Assembly: GCA_037127255.1 (NCBI GenBank) | Contig: JBANSL010000010.1 | Location: 31,245,120-31,309,119, forward strand | DNA length: 64,000 nt | Direction of reading: 5' to 3' | Source: Persicaria tinctoria | Taxonomy: Eukaryota > Streptophyta > Magnoliopsida > Caryophyllales > Polygonaceae | Part shown: positions 47,331 to 58,190 of the stretch, one piece after another | How the letters are laid out: the number at the start of each line of letters is the position of its first letter | Position numbering within the stretch: position 1 is the stretch's first letter | Notes under the pieces: generated by a model | The model's database searches: none | What the model saw: only the letters and a program-made list of their open reading frames with translations | What the model was told of the DNA's origin: nothing | Position numbers and translations under genes: made by a program

Positions 47331-48381
47331 TCAAATTCATTAGTAACTCATACCCCAAATTTTAATTGACACATAAGATGTTTTTAAGGCATTTGTGAAG
47401 TCCAATAAGAAGCCACAAACATGTTTGTAGCAGTAACTCTTTATAAACTACATATATTTATGAACATGCATGTTCTTCATTAAGACTGAAAACTAATTTA
47501 CAACACATATAAGAATCGCAATTACTTATGAAAGTGTTGCACACTGTATTGACAATGTCATATATACGAGGTATTCAATTTCCATGAAAGGTTCGCTAAA
47601 CATGTAATACTATTGCATACTATCTCGAATACAGATATTGACGAGTTTGTAACATTGACACTATCATACATAACATATGACACACTTTGAGACATGAATG
47701 AACCATTTATGTTTGATTTACATACATTTGCATTCCGATGTTTCCTTTCAAATAGTGGCCCATTATGTGCAAATATGACATCTTTTTGTGTTCCTGAAAA
47801 TGTTCAATGATAACGAATACAAACTACTTACCATACTCTCTTTGGTCGAGGTTGAAATTTTGGAGGATGGATGCGTATGAGAGTGAGATTATTTTTGGAG
47901 ATTGATGAGATGGAGATTATTTTTAAAAAATAATCTTATAAGGAGTATGTGTTTGGATGATAGATATTGTTTTTCAACGATATTTGAAAAAAAAAATTCC
48001 ATTTTACTTCCAACTAGTTCAGTATCGTGCAGTGCATAAGCCTTATGTTCGAAAAACATTTTATATAATATCATTCATTATTTGAATTTTAAAATATAAA
48101 AATATAAGTATTATGTATGAATTACAAAGTGAGCATTTTGTAATATATTGAATGATAAAAAAATCAATTGTGAAATAATAAGAAAATTCAAGCATTGGAA
48201 TAAAAAATCTCATCAATATAATTCCAATAAATATAATGACTTCAATCAAAATGCATGAATAAGAGAATAGTGTTCGATAACAAAAAGATGAATTATTATA
48301 ATATTCGATAACAAAAAGATCATATATGTAAAACATTAATCACATTTCCAATTGTCATCGTTAATCGCAAGGAATATAATA
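47331..48381. other. AT-rich non-coding sequence
   Basis: Strongly AT-rich with an imperfect repeat gataacaaaaagat (48278 and 48308). Nothing recognisable. Confidence 0.5.
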
Positions 48382-48678
48382 TTTGATTTCTATCACCGGA
48401 AGTGCGATGTGTCTCAATGGATTGCTAGTTGTATTGTGTATGAATGTGTAAACACTAAGCACACTTTGACAAGTTGCTTTTTATTATGTCTGAATCCATC
48501 GCACACTTATTGCTATAGTAATGAACAAGTTTAACTCAAAGAATGACACACTACAATTTGGTGGGTTTGTTGGCTTTTAACATTCATGACAGCTTATGAT
48601 TTCACTACCCATCTATGCAATTACTTTAAATTAAATTATATCATAAATTGATAATATATATAAAAACATATATCAACT
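48382..48678 (+). repeat. 297-bp dispersed repeat, copy A
   Basis: From tttgatttctatcaccggaa to catatatcaact, more than 90% identical by eye to 63222-63518 in the same orientation. Its right edge coincides with the target site of the LINE at 48691. Copy B lies 14.8 kb away after a broken gene, so this may be a gene 3' end that was duplicated. Confidence 0.9.
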
Positions 48679-48919
48679 ACTGTTGAAGAGGAGAGATCTT
48701 CTACTCCATCCGTGCTACACAACTCTCTAGGGCAAAAACGGAGGCGAACGGCGACCGTCTTTGACGATCAAAGTGCACCTTCTTCCTCTCCAGTTTACGG
48801 TCGTGGGAGCCAGAGAGACTCGCCGACTGGGTGCGAGATTCGCTGTGTTCGTGGTCTGCAGTGGGTTGGGGCGATTAGGTTTTCGAAATTCTAGAGGGAG
48901 GATTAGGGCTCGGGTGGTT

Positions 48920-50053
48920 ATGGAGGGAGGGGAAAACATTCATCTGATTGGTGAGGAGATGGAGTCGGAGGAGATAGGGGCCAACATATCGGATGATGGG
49001 GGAAGCAGTAGGTTACCGATTCTTATCGGTTCGCTTCAGACGTCTCGCCCATTCAATTCTTATGCCCTGAATGCTACCATGAAAGGGGCATGGAAGGTAA
49101 GGAAAGGCTTCCACTTTAGGGAATTGTTGACGAACATCTTCTCTTTCCAATTCAGTGACCAAGCGGAAAAGGAACGAGTGTTCAAGGGGGGTCCCTGGGC
49201 TTTTGATCGGGCACTGCTTGTGCTGTGAGAGCCAGGCCTGGAGCAACCATCGAAGATGGTGTTCAACGAAGCACCGTTTTGGGTGAGACTGTATGATCTT
49301 CCGATGGATGCCTTTAAAAAAGAGGTGGTGGAAAAACCGGGATCAAAAGTTGGTAAGGTTTTGGAGGTTGATCAAGGTACGGTCGAAGTTTGTGGCAAGT
49401 TTGTCAGAATTAGGGTTATGCTTGATATCACAAAACCCTTGAGAAGAGGAGTCATGGCTACTATGGGGGGGGGGGGGGAGATGTGGTTTGTTGCGAAGTA
49501 TGAGCGTCTATCGAACTTTTGTTATGAGTGCGGTAGGATCGGACACACTAAAGTGGATTGCGAACATGAGGAGGCAAAGCAATTCCATAATGAGTATGGA
49601 GATTGGATGCGTGCGTCTCCGATGAGAGTGATGGCGAAAGCATCAGGAGGGAGGGACGATCAGAAAAAGAAGGGTGTGGAAGGGAATGTGGCTACAACGG
49701 AGGAGAGAGTAGTGGGTGAGGTGAGGGAGAACAAGAAGGATGAGGTGAGAAGATCGCTGGCAGAAGAGTTGGGGGATGACAGGGAGAGAGAGAAGGAGGA
49801 TGAGAGTGGAGATGATAAAAGTGAGGAACAAATCTTTGTTACAGACAAGCTTAAGATGGTGGGGCTAGGGACCACAAGGAAAAATCATGCTGAAGATAAT
49901 TATAACAATGTGGAAATGGAGATAGAATCAGGGACAGAGGGAGACATGGATGAGGTGGGGGAAAGGCGGAGGGGATTGGAGACGGAGTTGGGGGTGCAAT
50001 CAAGGCGGGAGAGGGGTCTTACTGAGGGAGATGGAGGCAGGAAAAGACAATGA
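48920..50053 (+). pseudogene. LINE ORF1 (DUF4283-like Gag with CCHC zinc knuckle), one in-frame stop
   Basis: Nucleic-acid-binding Gag-like protein of plant L1 elements. It begins at ATG 48920 (MEGGENIHLIGEEM). The DUF4283-type region spans about residues 40-150 (MKGAWKVRKGFHFREL, FKGGPWAFDRALLVL, NEAPFWVRLYDLPMD). A CCHC knuckle, CYECGRIGHTKVDC (CX2CX4HX4C), follows at about 200. The tail is highly charged, Glu/Lys/Arg-rich. An in-frame TGA at 49226-49228 interrupts the frame; a CGA to TGA change is likely, since the context is LVL-stop-EPGLEQP. A run of G at 49467-49479 encodes Gly. Confidence 0.85.
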
Positions 50054-50286
50054 AAAAGAGCGGCTAGGGGGGTAAATGAGGGAGATAAAATCAGTGAGAA
50101 AGGGACAACAAATGAGTTGCATCATTTAGGGAGTCTGATGGAAAAAAGAAAGAGAAAAGAGGGCGAATATGATAATGATATGCAAGGGAACAGTGAGTCT
50201 GAAGAAAAGAGAAGGAAGGTGATTCTGAAGGACACTTCAGTTTCGATATCGGCAGAAGAGACGGAAGGTCTCTTCTGCCGGAAGCC

Positions 50287-53200
50287 ATGAATATCTTAAG
50301 CTATAACTGGCTGGGATTGGGGGGAGGCGGCAGTTAATAGGCTCACCGAACTGGTGAGGAGGGAGGCCCCAAAAGTGGTTTTCTTAATGGAAACCAAAAG
50401 CAATTCTCAGAGAATGGAATTCATAAGACGAAAGCTGGGTATGACGGGATGCTTTACGGTGGACAACATTGGGAGGTCGGGAGGGATATGTCTGTTATGG
50501 ACGGAGGAGGTAGTGCTGAAGGTAAGCACGTATACGAGACATCACATTGATGCATAGTTGGAATGTGATGGTCACAAATGGAGATTTACGGGGGTATATG
50601 GTTGGCCAAACAAAGCCGAGAAGAGGCACACTTGGGGCTTACTTGACCGTCTGCGAGAGGACAGCCACGAGGGCTGGGTTTGTGCAGGCGACTTCAACCA
50701 AGTCCTGAGGCGGGAAGATAAAGAGGGAGGAGCTGCAATTGATATGGACTTAATGTTGGAGTTTAGGGAGGTGTTGGGCAGGTGTGGACTGAAGAAGATG
50801 AAGTACGAGGGCAACAGATTTACTTGGGACAACCGTAGAGAGGGTGACCAATTTATACAAGAGCGTCTGGATATAGGGTTCATGAACCACCAGCTCACTG
50901 AGCTCTTTCCGGAAGCCGTCGTCCACCATTTACCTTGGATGGGGTCGGACCACGTCCCGATATTAATAAAATTCAGCCCAAGCAATGAAAGCGGACGGAA
51001 GAGAAAGGGGGAGAAGGTGTTTCGTTTCGAGACCATGTGGCTTGACGATGATAGCTGCATAGGGGTTATCGAAAATGCCTGGCAGAATCCGGGATCAACC
51101 CATGTCGATGTTGGTGTGCTGGGTAAGGTTGCACGGTGTGCCCAAGACCTGAAGGAATGGGATTGGCTACATTTTTGGGAATGTTAGGAGAGATCTAAGA
51201 AGGGTAAGAGAAAAATTGGCGGATCTACAGAGCGAGGGGATGTCGGGAGGTAATGTAGGTGTGAGGAGAGAGCTTCAGGAGAAGGAGAGAGAGCTTATGA
51301 GGTGGGAAGAGATACTTTGGTTCCAACGGGCGAGAGCTAATGAGCAAAAATGGGGGGGGATAGAAATACTAGTTATTTTCACAAGAAGGCTTCGGGGAGG
51401 AAAAAAAGAAATGAGGTGAGAAAGCTGGTGGATGAGTGTGGGTTAGAGTGGAGGGATTTTGATGGGAAAGTAAAGGTTGCAATGGGATATTTCGAAAACC
51501 TTTTCCGCTCCAATGTACAAACAGACCCGAACGCAGTTACTCAAGGAATCGAGCGCCTGGTTTCGGCTGAAGACAATTCTGAGCTCCTCCGTCCGTTCAC
51601 TAGTGACGAGGTAAAACATGCCCTATTTGAGATGCATCCTACTAAGGCACCAGGTCCCGATGGTATGCCAGCACTTTTTTTCCAAAAGCACTGGCATATT
51701 GTCGGGAATGATGTGTGTCAATTTGTTATGGGTATTTTGAGTGGGGCGCCCATGCCCAGTGAGTTAAATTATACTTTTATTTCTCTTATTCCCAAAGTCA
51801 AAGATCCTTGCAGAATGACAGATTTGAGGCCAATAAGTTTATGCAATGTGTTATATAAAATTGTTTCAAAAGTGCTAACCAACAGATTGAAGAGATGCCT
51901 CGGGAAGATTGTGTCTCCCAGCCAAAGTGCCTTTGTCCCAGGAAGATTGATAACGGACAACGTCCTGGCAGCATTCGAGATCTTCCACTTTATAAAGAAG
52001 AAGCGTGAGGGGCGCAAGGGCTACATGGCCTTGAAGCTAGATATGGCCAAAGCGTACGATCGAGTGGAATGGAACTATCTTAGGGGATGTATGCAACATC
52101 TGGGTTTTGCGGCCGAGTGGATAGATTTGGTTATGAGGTGTGTGACCTCAGTCTCTTTTTCGGTGTTGATCGACGGAATGCCATCACCTGTCTTCACACC
52201 GGAAAGAGGTCTGAGACAAGGTGATCCTCTATCCCCATACTTGTTTCTGTTGTGTGCTGAGGGTCTTTCAGGGATGATCCGACAAAGTGAACAGGAAGGT
52301 CGCCTAGATGGTAATGCAATTGCTCGGGGAGCCCCGAGAGTCTCGCACTTGTTTTTTGCTGATGATAGTGTTCTCTACGCACGAGCTACTTGTCAACAGG
52401 GCAGTGAAATCGCAAAAATACTCCGTGACTACGGAGCAGCATCGGGTCAACAAGTCAACCTGGCGAAGTCAGAGATATCTTTCAGCTCAAATGTCAGCGA
52501 GCAGACTAGGCGTCTGGTTCAACAAACAGTGCAGATTAGGGAAGTCAACAAGCATGAGAAGTATCTCGGCCTTCCTACTATGATTGGAAGATCCAAAAAA
52601 GCAATCTTTGGCCAGTTAAAGGAGCGTATTTGGAAGAAGGTTAGAGGTTGGAAAGAGAAAACTTTGTCGAAGGGGGGAAAGAAAGTGCTGACAAAGTCAA
52701 TTGCCCAAGCAATACCGACTTATACGATGTCGTGTTTCAAGCTTCCGACGGGGCTTTGTTCTGACATCGAGCAGCATATGTGTAAGTTTTGGTGGGGGAA
52801 TGGATCGGATCAGCGGAAGATACATTGGATACGATGGAAGAGGATGTGCCTTCCGAAAGAGAAGGGTGGCATGGGGTTCAGAGACATGGAGACATTCAAT
52901 AGGGCGTTGCTAGCCCGGCAATGCTGGTGGCTGATACAGGAGCCGGACACATTACTGGCTCGCATGCTTAAGGCTCGGTACTTTCCTCGGACGACAATCC
53001 TCCAGGCTCAAGCTGGATTCCAACCATCGTATGCGTGGAGGAGTCTACTGGAGGGTCGAGACGCACTTGCTAAAGGGTTGCGGTGGCACATTGGCAATGG
53101 GGAGAGGGTGACTGTTTTCGGAGACCCTTGGATTCCGAGACCGGCCAGCTTCAAACCAATAGGCAATCCTCGGAGTTTCGGGACGGATTTGAAGGTCGCA

Positions 53201-54389
53201 AAGCTTATAGACTGGACCACAAATAGCTGGGATGAGGAGCTTGTGAATGAGGTTCTATTGCCGATCGATGCCGAGCTGGTTCTACAGATGAGACTTACTG
53301 ATCCGGATGTTCAAGATGAGCTTTTGTGGCACCACTCCAAAGACGGGATTTTCACGGTGAGATCATGCTACCACTTCCTCGTGGAGAATGAATATGGTCA
53401 AAATGGAGCATCGACCTCAGATTCAGCCAGCACGACTCATATATGGAAGAAGTTATGGCAAGTTGAAGCGGCGCCTAGAGTCCGGAATTTTCTATGGAGA
53501 GCTTGCAAGGGAGTTCTGCCATGCCTAGGAAATTTAAGAAGGGGTTGTGGATTAGGATTCATGTGCGATATGTGGTGTCAAAGAGGACGAGGGGTACGTT
53601 CTATTCAAATGCAAGAGAGCAAGGGAGGTTTGGAAAGGATTTCCAAGAATAGCCAAGATCGCTAAGAGGGCGTCGGATGTGCTAAATGGCTTCGTCCTAG
53701 TACTGCAATTGGGCAACAAGGAGTTGGTCCAGACTTGGACCTATACGATTGAAACAATATGGATGGCGAGGAATAAGCGGATCTTTGAGTCGGTTGAATT
53801 AGCTCCGGAAGAAATTGTTAAGCTGGTAAAGCAAGGGGTGGATGAATTTAACAAAGGGAAGGAGAAAGGCCCCCCACAACAAATCACGGGAGGAGGTGAC
53901 AGACACCGGTGGGTGAAACCAACGGAGGGCTTCATTAAAGTTAATTGTGACGTAGCTGTGGAGGGTAGCAGAGGAAGTGGAATAGGTTGTATAGCAAGGA
54001 ATGGGGAGGGTGGTATGCTGTTCGCTGCCTCAAGAAGAACACAAGATTCTGTCAACGCAGAATTGGTGGAAGCCGAGGCGATAGTGTGGGCGCTGGAACT
54101 CGGACTGCAGCAAGGAATCCCCAAGATCTAGATGGAGAGTGATTGTTTGCGGGTAATGCATCAATTGCAACATGGGAGAGCTCCAAAGGGGGAGATGGGC
54201 CAGCAGCTGCGTCGGATTCGGAGGCTAGGAAGTCAGTTCATGGAATGCCGATGGAGCCATGTTAGAAGACAAGCCAATGGGGCCGCGGACTGGCTAGCTA
54301 AACTTAGACCTGAACACTCTGTTTTTATTACTTGTTTTGCTTCAATTTCTGCTGAACTTTGTTTGCTAATCTCGGATGAGGCTAAATAA
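50287..54389 (+). pseudogene. LINE ORF2 (endonuclease-reverse transcriptase-zf-RVT-RNase H), broken
   Basis: Copies LINE RNA into target DNA. It starts at about 50287 (MNILSYN). APE-type endonuclease: METKSN, TGVYGWPNKAEKRHTW, AGDFNQVL and GSDHVPI. Reverse transcriptase: KAPGPDGMPALFFQKHW, LRPISLCNVLYKIVSKVL, LDMAKAYDRVEW and catalytic FADD at about 52355. A zf-RVT region (HIWKKLWQVEAAPRVRNFLW) is followed by RNase H (VNCDVAVEGSRGSGIG, VEAEAIVWALELGL, MESDCLRV), the plant-type RNase H tail. Lesions: frameshift near 50310-50330, TAG at 50555-50557, frameshifts near 51170, 51345 and 53550-53570, and TAG at 54129-54131. TAA at 54387-54389 is the normal end. Codon use and domain order are uniform, so damage is recent or partly sequence error. 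Confidence 0.9.
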
Positions 54390-54494
54390 ATAAATTCGAT
54401 GGTTTTTGCTCAAAAAAAAAAAAACTATTGTTGAAGAGTAATAAAAATAGAAATGCATCCATTCCTACCCACACGGCCACATCCCACTGGTAAT

Positions 54495-55767
54495 TAGGGG
54501 TGTGCAGAAAAACCCGACACGACTGATACGACACGAAAAAACACGAAACCGAAAAGACACGACACGATAATGACACAAACCGCTAAAACACGACATTAAA
54601 CGGTTCGTGTTTGGTTCAGGCAAATCCCCTTGTCGGATACCCGACACGAACCGTTTAATTTTTTTTTAGATACGATAATAAAATGATAGAACTAATATGG
54701 TGTAGTGTCATACGAAACACTCAAGTGAATTGGCTCATTTGGTTAGGGATGCGCGGGATCCTTTTGTTAAATGCAACAAGCGAGGGTTCGAATCCTATAT
54801 CCATCATTTTTGGGTTCAAGCTGCGGGTATTTTTTAATCCAAAGCTGCGTTTTATTTTTATTAAAAAAATTCCGTTTTTGTGTTGTTATTTTCTTTCTTA
54901 TGCAAGTATTGCAAAGTTCCAAACCCTAGCTAAAGAACCAGGAGACACAAACTCTCTCTCTCTCTCTCCAATTCTCCAAATCCGCCCTCTCTTTTTCTCT
55001 CCAGATCCAGCGAAGGCGTATCTCGACTCGACTTGGCGAAGGTGATAAGCCTCCAGATCCGTCGTCTCTCTTTGTCTACAAATCTTGCAAAGCAGACTCG
55101 ACTTGACAAAGGAAATAAGTGTCCCTATTTTCCCTCTCTCTTTCTCTGCAGATCTCCACTTCTCGGGCATCTTTGAATTCTGCCGGCTACGGACTGCTAT
55201 GTCGTTCTCTCTTCAAGTGCATACATGTAAATGTGAAGGGGAGGGTAGTTGCCTCTTCAATTTCTACCCGGAGGTCTCCTCCCTTCTCTTCCTGGATTCA
55301 ATTCCATGTCCTTCTCTCTTGTTGAATGCATTTTTGGGTGGAGTTTGTAGATATTACGGTTTGACCAAATTGAAAAGTTTCCAATTTGTTGTAGATCCAT
55401 CATATACAGTAGGCTATTTTGAATATTTTCAATTTGGTTTGGATATATGTTTGTTGATTGAGAGCTTTTATGTATCAACCTATTGTTTCATCAACCGGCA
55501 ATAGTAACAGTATAGGATTGGATAACAGTAGGTGCCCAACACACTAGCACAGGCTTGTCATGCCAAAAAAAGAAAAGAAAAGGAAAAAGCCTTTACCGTG
55601 TTGGATCGGATAACACGGGTATCCGACACGGATCCCGATACCTCTACCATATCGGATACCCGGTTCCTGGCGGTTCGTGTACGGTTCGACATATTGGTCC
55701 TAAACGGTTTCGGGTATCCGACATGGTTAACCGTGTCGTGTCGGATACCCGGTAACGCACACCCCTA
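54495..55767 (+). mobile_element. non-autonomous hAT element, copy 3 (1273 bp)
   Basis: Ends taggggtgtgc and (minus strand) taggggtgtgc are perfect inverted repeats. Flanking 8-mers ctggtaat and ttgggaat agree at 6 of 8, an aged hAT duplication. Subterminal cccgacacg and gggtatccg words match copies 1 and 2. Inside are a tRNA-like module (54731-54795) and a pyrimidine-rich, gene-5'-UTR-like segment (54890-55300: aaaccctagc, tctctctctctccaattct), perhaps captured host sequence. Confidence 0.9.
54731..54795 (+). other. tRNA-like pol III module in hAT copy 3
   Basis: A box tggctcatttgg at 54731 (11 of 12 consensus positions) and a perfect B box ggttcgaatcc at 54785. The layout equals copy 2, whose A box is tggctcaattgg. 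Confidence 0.6.
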
Positions 55768-55901
55768 TTGGGAATACCAAAGTAGACCTTATATAAAACC
55801 ACACCCCATCATATACGCATATCTTGTACAAAAGACCAACATATTCATGCAAAACCATGTCAATTCAGGTCGCAAGGGGTCCCCTAACTTAAAGACCGAT
55901 T

Positions 55902-56410
55902 CTAATGGCGATCATTCCATACCCGGAGAGCGATGTTATCGCGTACAACCTTCATTCCGACAAGGTCACCATCATCATCACTTTCGTCATCCAAGTCCTC
56001 TTCATCATCATTATCACTTTCAACGAAGACAACGAGGTCGGCATTGAGCACAATGGATTCATCTATGGGAGAGTCCGGAACCTCATCCACATGGCTAGTG
56101 TGTAGAATAATAAAGTTGTGAAGGGAGAAACATGCTATGATGAGGTCCACCTGCGTGTCAATTGCGTAGTTGGTCATGTGATTGAAAATTTGCCACTTCT
56201 TCTTTAAAACTCCGAAAGTTCGCTCAATGATCCCACGAAGAGACGAATGAACACGACTAAATGCTTCTTGTTGGTTCTTTGCTGGCTCGCCCATAAACTG
56301 TGCATGATGGTACCTTGTATTAGAGTACGGCACCATGTACCATTCCTTGTCTGGGTACCCCTTGTCCACAACGTAATATCGTCCTATACCGTTGTAATCA
56401 AGAAATATAT
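55902..56410 (-). pseudogene. PIF/Harbinger transposase (DDE_Tnp_4) C-terminal fragment
   Basis: The minus-strand frame reads RYYVVDKGYPDKEWYMVPYS, then EAFSRVHSSLRGIIERTFGV, LKKKWQIFNHM and LHNFIILHTSH, typical of the end of plant Harbinger-type transposases (DDE superfamily endonuclease). It begins without an initiating ATG, continues upstream to about 56410, and ends in an acidic tail (DDEEDLDDESDDDG). N-terminal and middle parts, including most catalytic residues, are absent, so it is a dead remnant. Confidence 0.85.
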
Positions 56411-56659
56411 GAGCCTATGTACCAAAATGCTCTAATTAAATATGGTATACTATACTTGCGTGTAATCAACAAATCACTCCTAAAAACAGGTAAGAAAATA
56501 TACTTAGGGGTGGATGGGGGAACCGCATTGCAGGTGTAGTAATGGCATGATTGAATATAAGGGCAATCAAAGTATTTTAAATTTAGATATCAAGATCAAT
56601 GAGATGTGAGACCCATTGTTTTGGAATATTTATGGAATAAACTTTGAGGACGAAGTTTT
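56411..56659 (+). mobile_element. Ty3/gypsy remnant (end of pol), left part
   Basis: aactttgaggacgaagttt at about 56641-56659 matches the conserved NFEDEV ending of chromovirus pol. With the inserted LTR element (56660-59042) removed it continues at 59043 as gttgtagggaagaaggaatg and taccccg, the usual purine tract and LTR start of plant chromoviruses. The upstream part is non-descript. Confidence 0.55.
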
Positions 56660-57510
56660 GATGCAACCCGAAGGATCGATCGACCAAGCCTCGAACTTTC
56701 GAACACTCTTTTTGTGGGGTTATTTTTGGGGATTTATAGGAAATAAAAGACAAGGATATGGATTGCTAGATCTTGGGGCATCTCACCACAAGATCTACAA
56801 AACTCACTCTCTCAAACGTCAGAATCTCACTTTCGAATGATTGAGTCTTTGTTTGGGAATCAATCACAAGCATCTCACCGGTAATGATTCAACAAACAGG
56901 TTTCTCTTTGGCATCTCACCTCAGAGGGCGTTGAAGGCATCTCACCAACAACAATTTAGAATCATCTCGATTCAAAGGAAACACACTTTTCATTAATCTC
57001 CAATCTGATTTCTAAGTGAGCATACAAGCTCTTTATATAGGAAAAACAATACTAAATGAAAGGCGAAAGGGTACCTAAAACACTTATTGAGCGGATAATA
57101 TAAAAGGTCCCTCGAATTGATGGAAAAGGAGGTTGGAAACCAAGGGGCGGAAAGGCGAATAGTCGACAACCTTCAACACCATCAATACATAGTAAAATAT
57201 GCATCTTGATTGCACCAATTTATTCGGTTTCATTGAATGCGTTCCGTCTTCAATAAACGCACTTCTCACAAGCTGCCAAATTTCATGTTGTTGTAAAGAA
57301 CAACATTTTCGGTCATTTTCAAGGCTGATTTGGCAACAGTGTTCTTCATGGAAGTTGTAGCCACTTAAAATATCTTTCCAACAAGTGATCATTGGCTTCA
57401 ATCGGAATTTTCTACAGTTCGATGGATCCAAAATACCGATGTATCGCCAAGCTGTTTTCTCAATTGAGATTTCGTGTGACTTGGGCTCATATGGTAATAA
57501 GATCACATCA
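56660..57510 (-). repeat. LTR (3' LTR of the minus-strand element)
   Basis: 851-bp direct repeat of 58191-59042, with about 16 differences counted by eye. Bounded by TG/CA. Confidence 0.95.
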
Positions 57511-57800
57511 TCCTCTCCCCCTTGAAAAGGATTCGACCTCGAATCCGATACATCCTCCTCTTTTCCCATGAATGTCGGTGAATGAAACACAGATGGCAAG
57601 CATGACAAGATTTTTGGTGTGGCATCCATCCATGGGGTGTCCATGATTTTGAGAAATTTTGGGGTGATCGGCGATGTTTTGGATATGGGTGTTGAGATTC
57701 CAGGAGCCTTGGAATCGACAATAGGTATAAGCACATCGGGGGTAGGAACCACGATCTCTACAATCTTTGAAGGACGGGGTAATGGAGCTATGGGCACCAA
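57084..57800 (-). CDS. 238-codon frame crossing the purine tract into the LTR
   Basis: Open from 57800 (MVPIAPLPRPSKIVEIVVP) through SRSNPFQGGEDDVILLPYE and on into the 3' LTR to FHQFEGPFILSAQ. The upstream half is Pro/Ser-rich; the FQGGEDD segment is coded by the purine tract, as in gypsy polyproteins. The LTR-coded part is Cys/His-containing (EEHCCQISLENDRKCCSLQQ) with no known domain. It is present, shorter, in the other LTR (59038-58616). It may be a chance open frame, or a real element-encoded protein. Confidence 0.4.
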   Translation of the reverse strand: MVPIAPLPRPSKIVEIVVPTPDVLIPIVDSKAPGISTPISKTSPITPKFLKIMDTPWMDATPKILSCLPSVFHSPTFMGKEEDVSDSRSNPFQGGEDDVILLPYEPKSHEISIEKTAWRYIGILDPSNCRKFRLKPMITCWKDILSGYNFHEEHCCQISLENDRKCCSLQQHEIWQLVRSAFIEDGTHSMKPNKLVQSRCIFYYVLMVLKVVDYSPFRPLVSNLLFHQFEGPFILSAQ

Positions 57801-57958
57801 AAATCACATGCTGATGAGGGAGCCACTAATGGGGGTATAGGGAGGGTGTTGTTCTTAAGAGGTGACCACGTATTCATCTCGGTGATGGGATTTTCTACTA
57901 TGACACGAACATCTTTTAACGCAACCCTCCGTTTGACTTCTTGTTTTTTAGCGATCTC

Positions 57959-58120
57959 TCAAGCTTTTTTCTTGCGATATCTCCTACGGAGTTCTTGATC
58001 AACGATATCATAGGTAGCACCATCCATGTCTTCCCAGCGAAGATACCAATCATCATAGGCCCGAATAGCCCACCGAATGTAGTTGTCAGACAACGGCTCT
58101 GATCTTGATCTCCTGGACAT
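57959..58120 (-). CDS. short internal frame of the LTR element (53 codons)
   Basis: Begins at ATG 58120, about 53 bp after the end of the primer-binding site, where gag would start: MSRRSRSEPLSDNYIRWAI then RAYDDWYLRWEDMDG, ending RRRYRKKKA. Basic ends and an aromatic middle recall the N terminus of a gag-like protein, but it is too short to assign. It ends at 57959. Confidence 0.35.
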   Translation of the reverse strand: MSRRSRSEPLSDNYIRWAIRAYDDWYLRWEDMDGATYDIVDQELRRRYRKKKA

Positions 58121-58172
58121 TTTAGAAAATAACACACAATACACATCAGAAAAGCTCGAAGGACTCGAGTCG

Positions 58173-58190
58173 ATTAGCTCTGATACCAAT
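58173..58190 (-). other. primer-binding site (initiator Met tRNA type)
   Basis: On the minus strand attggtatcagagctaatc follows directly after the right LTR. tggtatcagagc is the complement of the 3' end of plant initiator Met tRNA. Confidence 0.9.

Larger units (their letters stand above)
48691..54423 (+). mobile_element. near-complete LINE (plant L1-like) with target-site duplication, 5.7 kb
   Basis: Flanked by a 15-bp duplication, actactgttgaagag at 48676-48690 and actattgttgaagag at 54424-54438, with one mismatch, and ending in an A tail. It encodes ORF1 with a zinc knuckle and ORF2 with endonuclease, reverse transcriptase, zf-RVT and RNase H regions, so it is full length in layout. Stops and frameshifts, some at homopolymers, make it inactive unless they are sequencing errors. 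Confidence 0.93.

Noticed and set aside
50572..51060. Minus-strand frame opposite the LINE endonuclease
   Set aside because: Shadow of the ORF2 coding strand.
54731..54795. Functional tRNA gene
   Set aside because: The boxes are near perfect, but the T and anticodon stems do not pair well and the module repeats in transposon copies.
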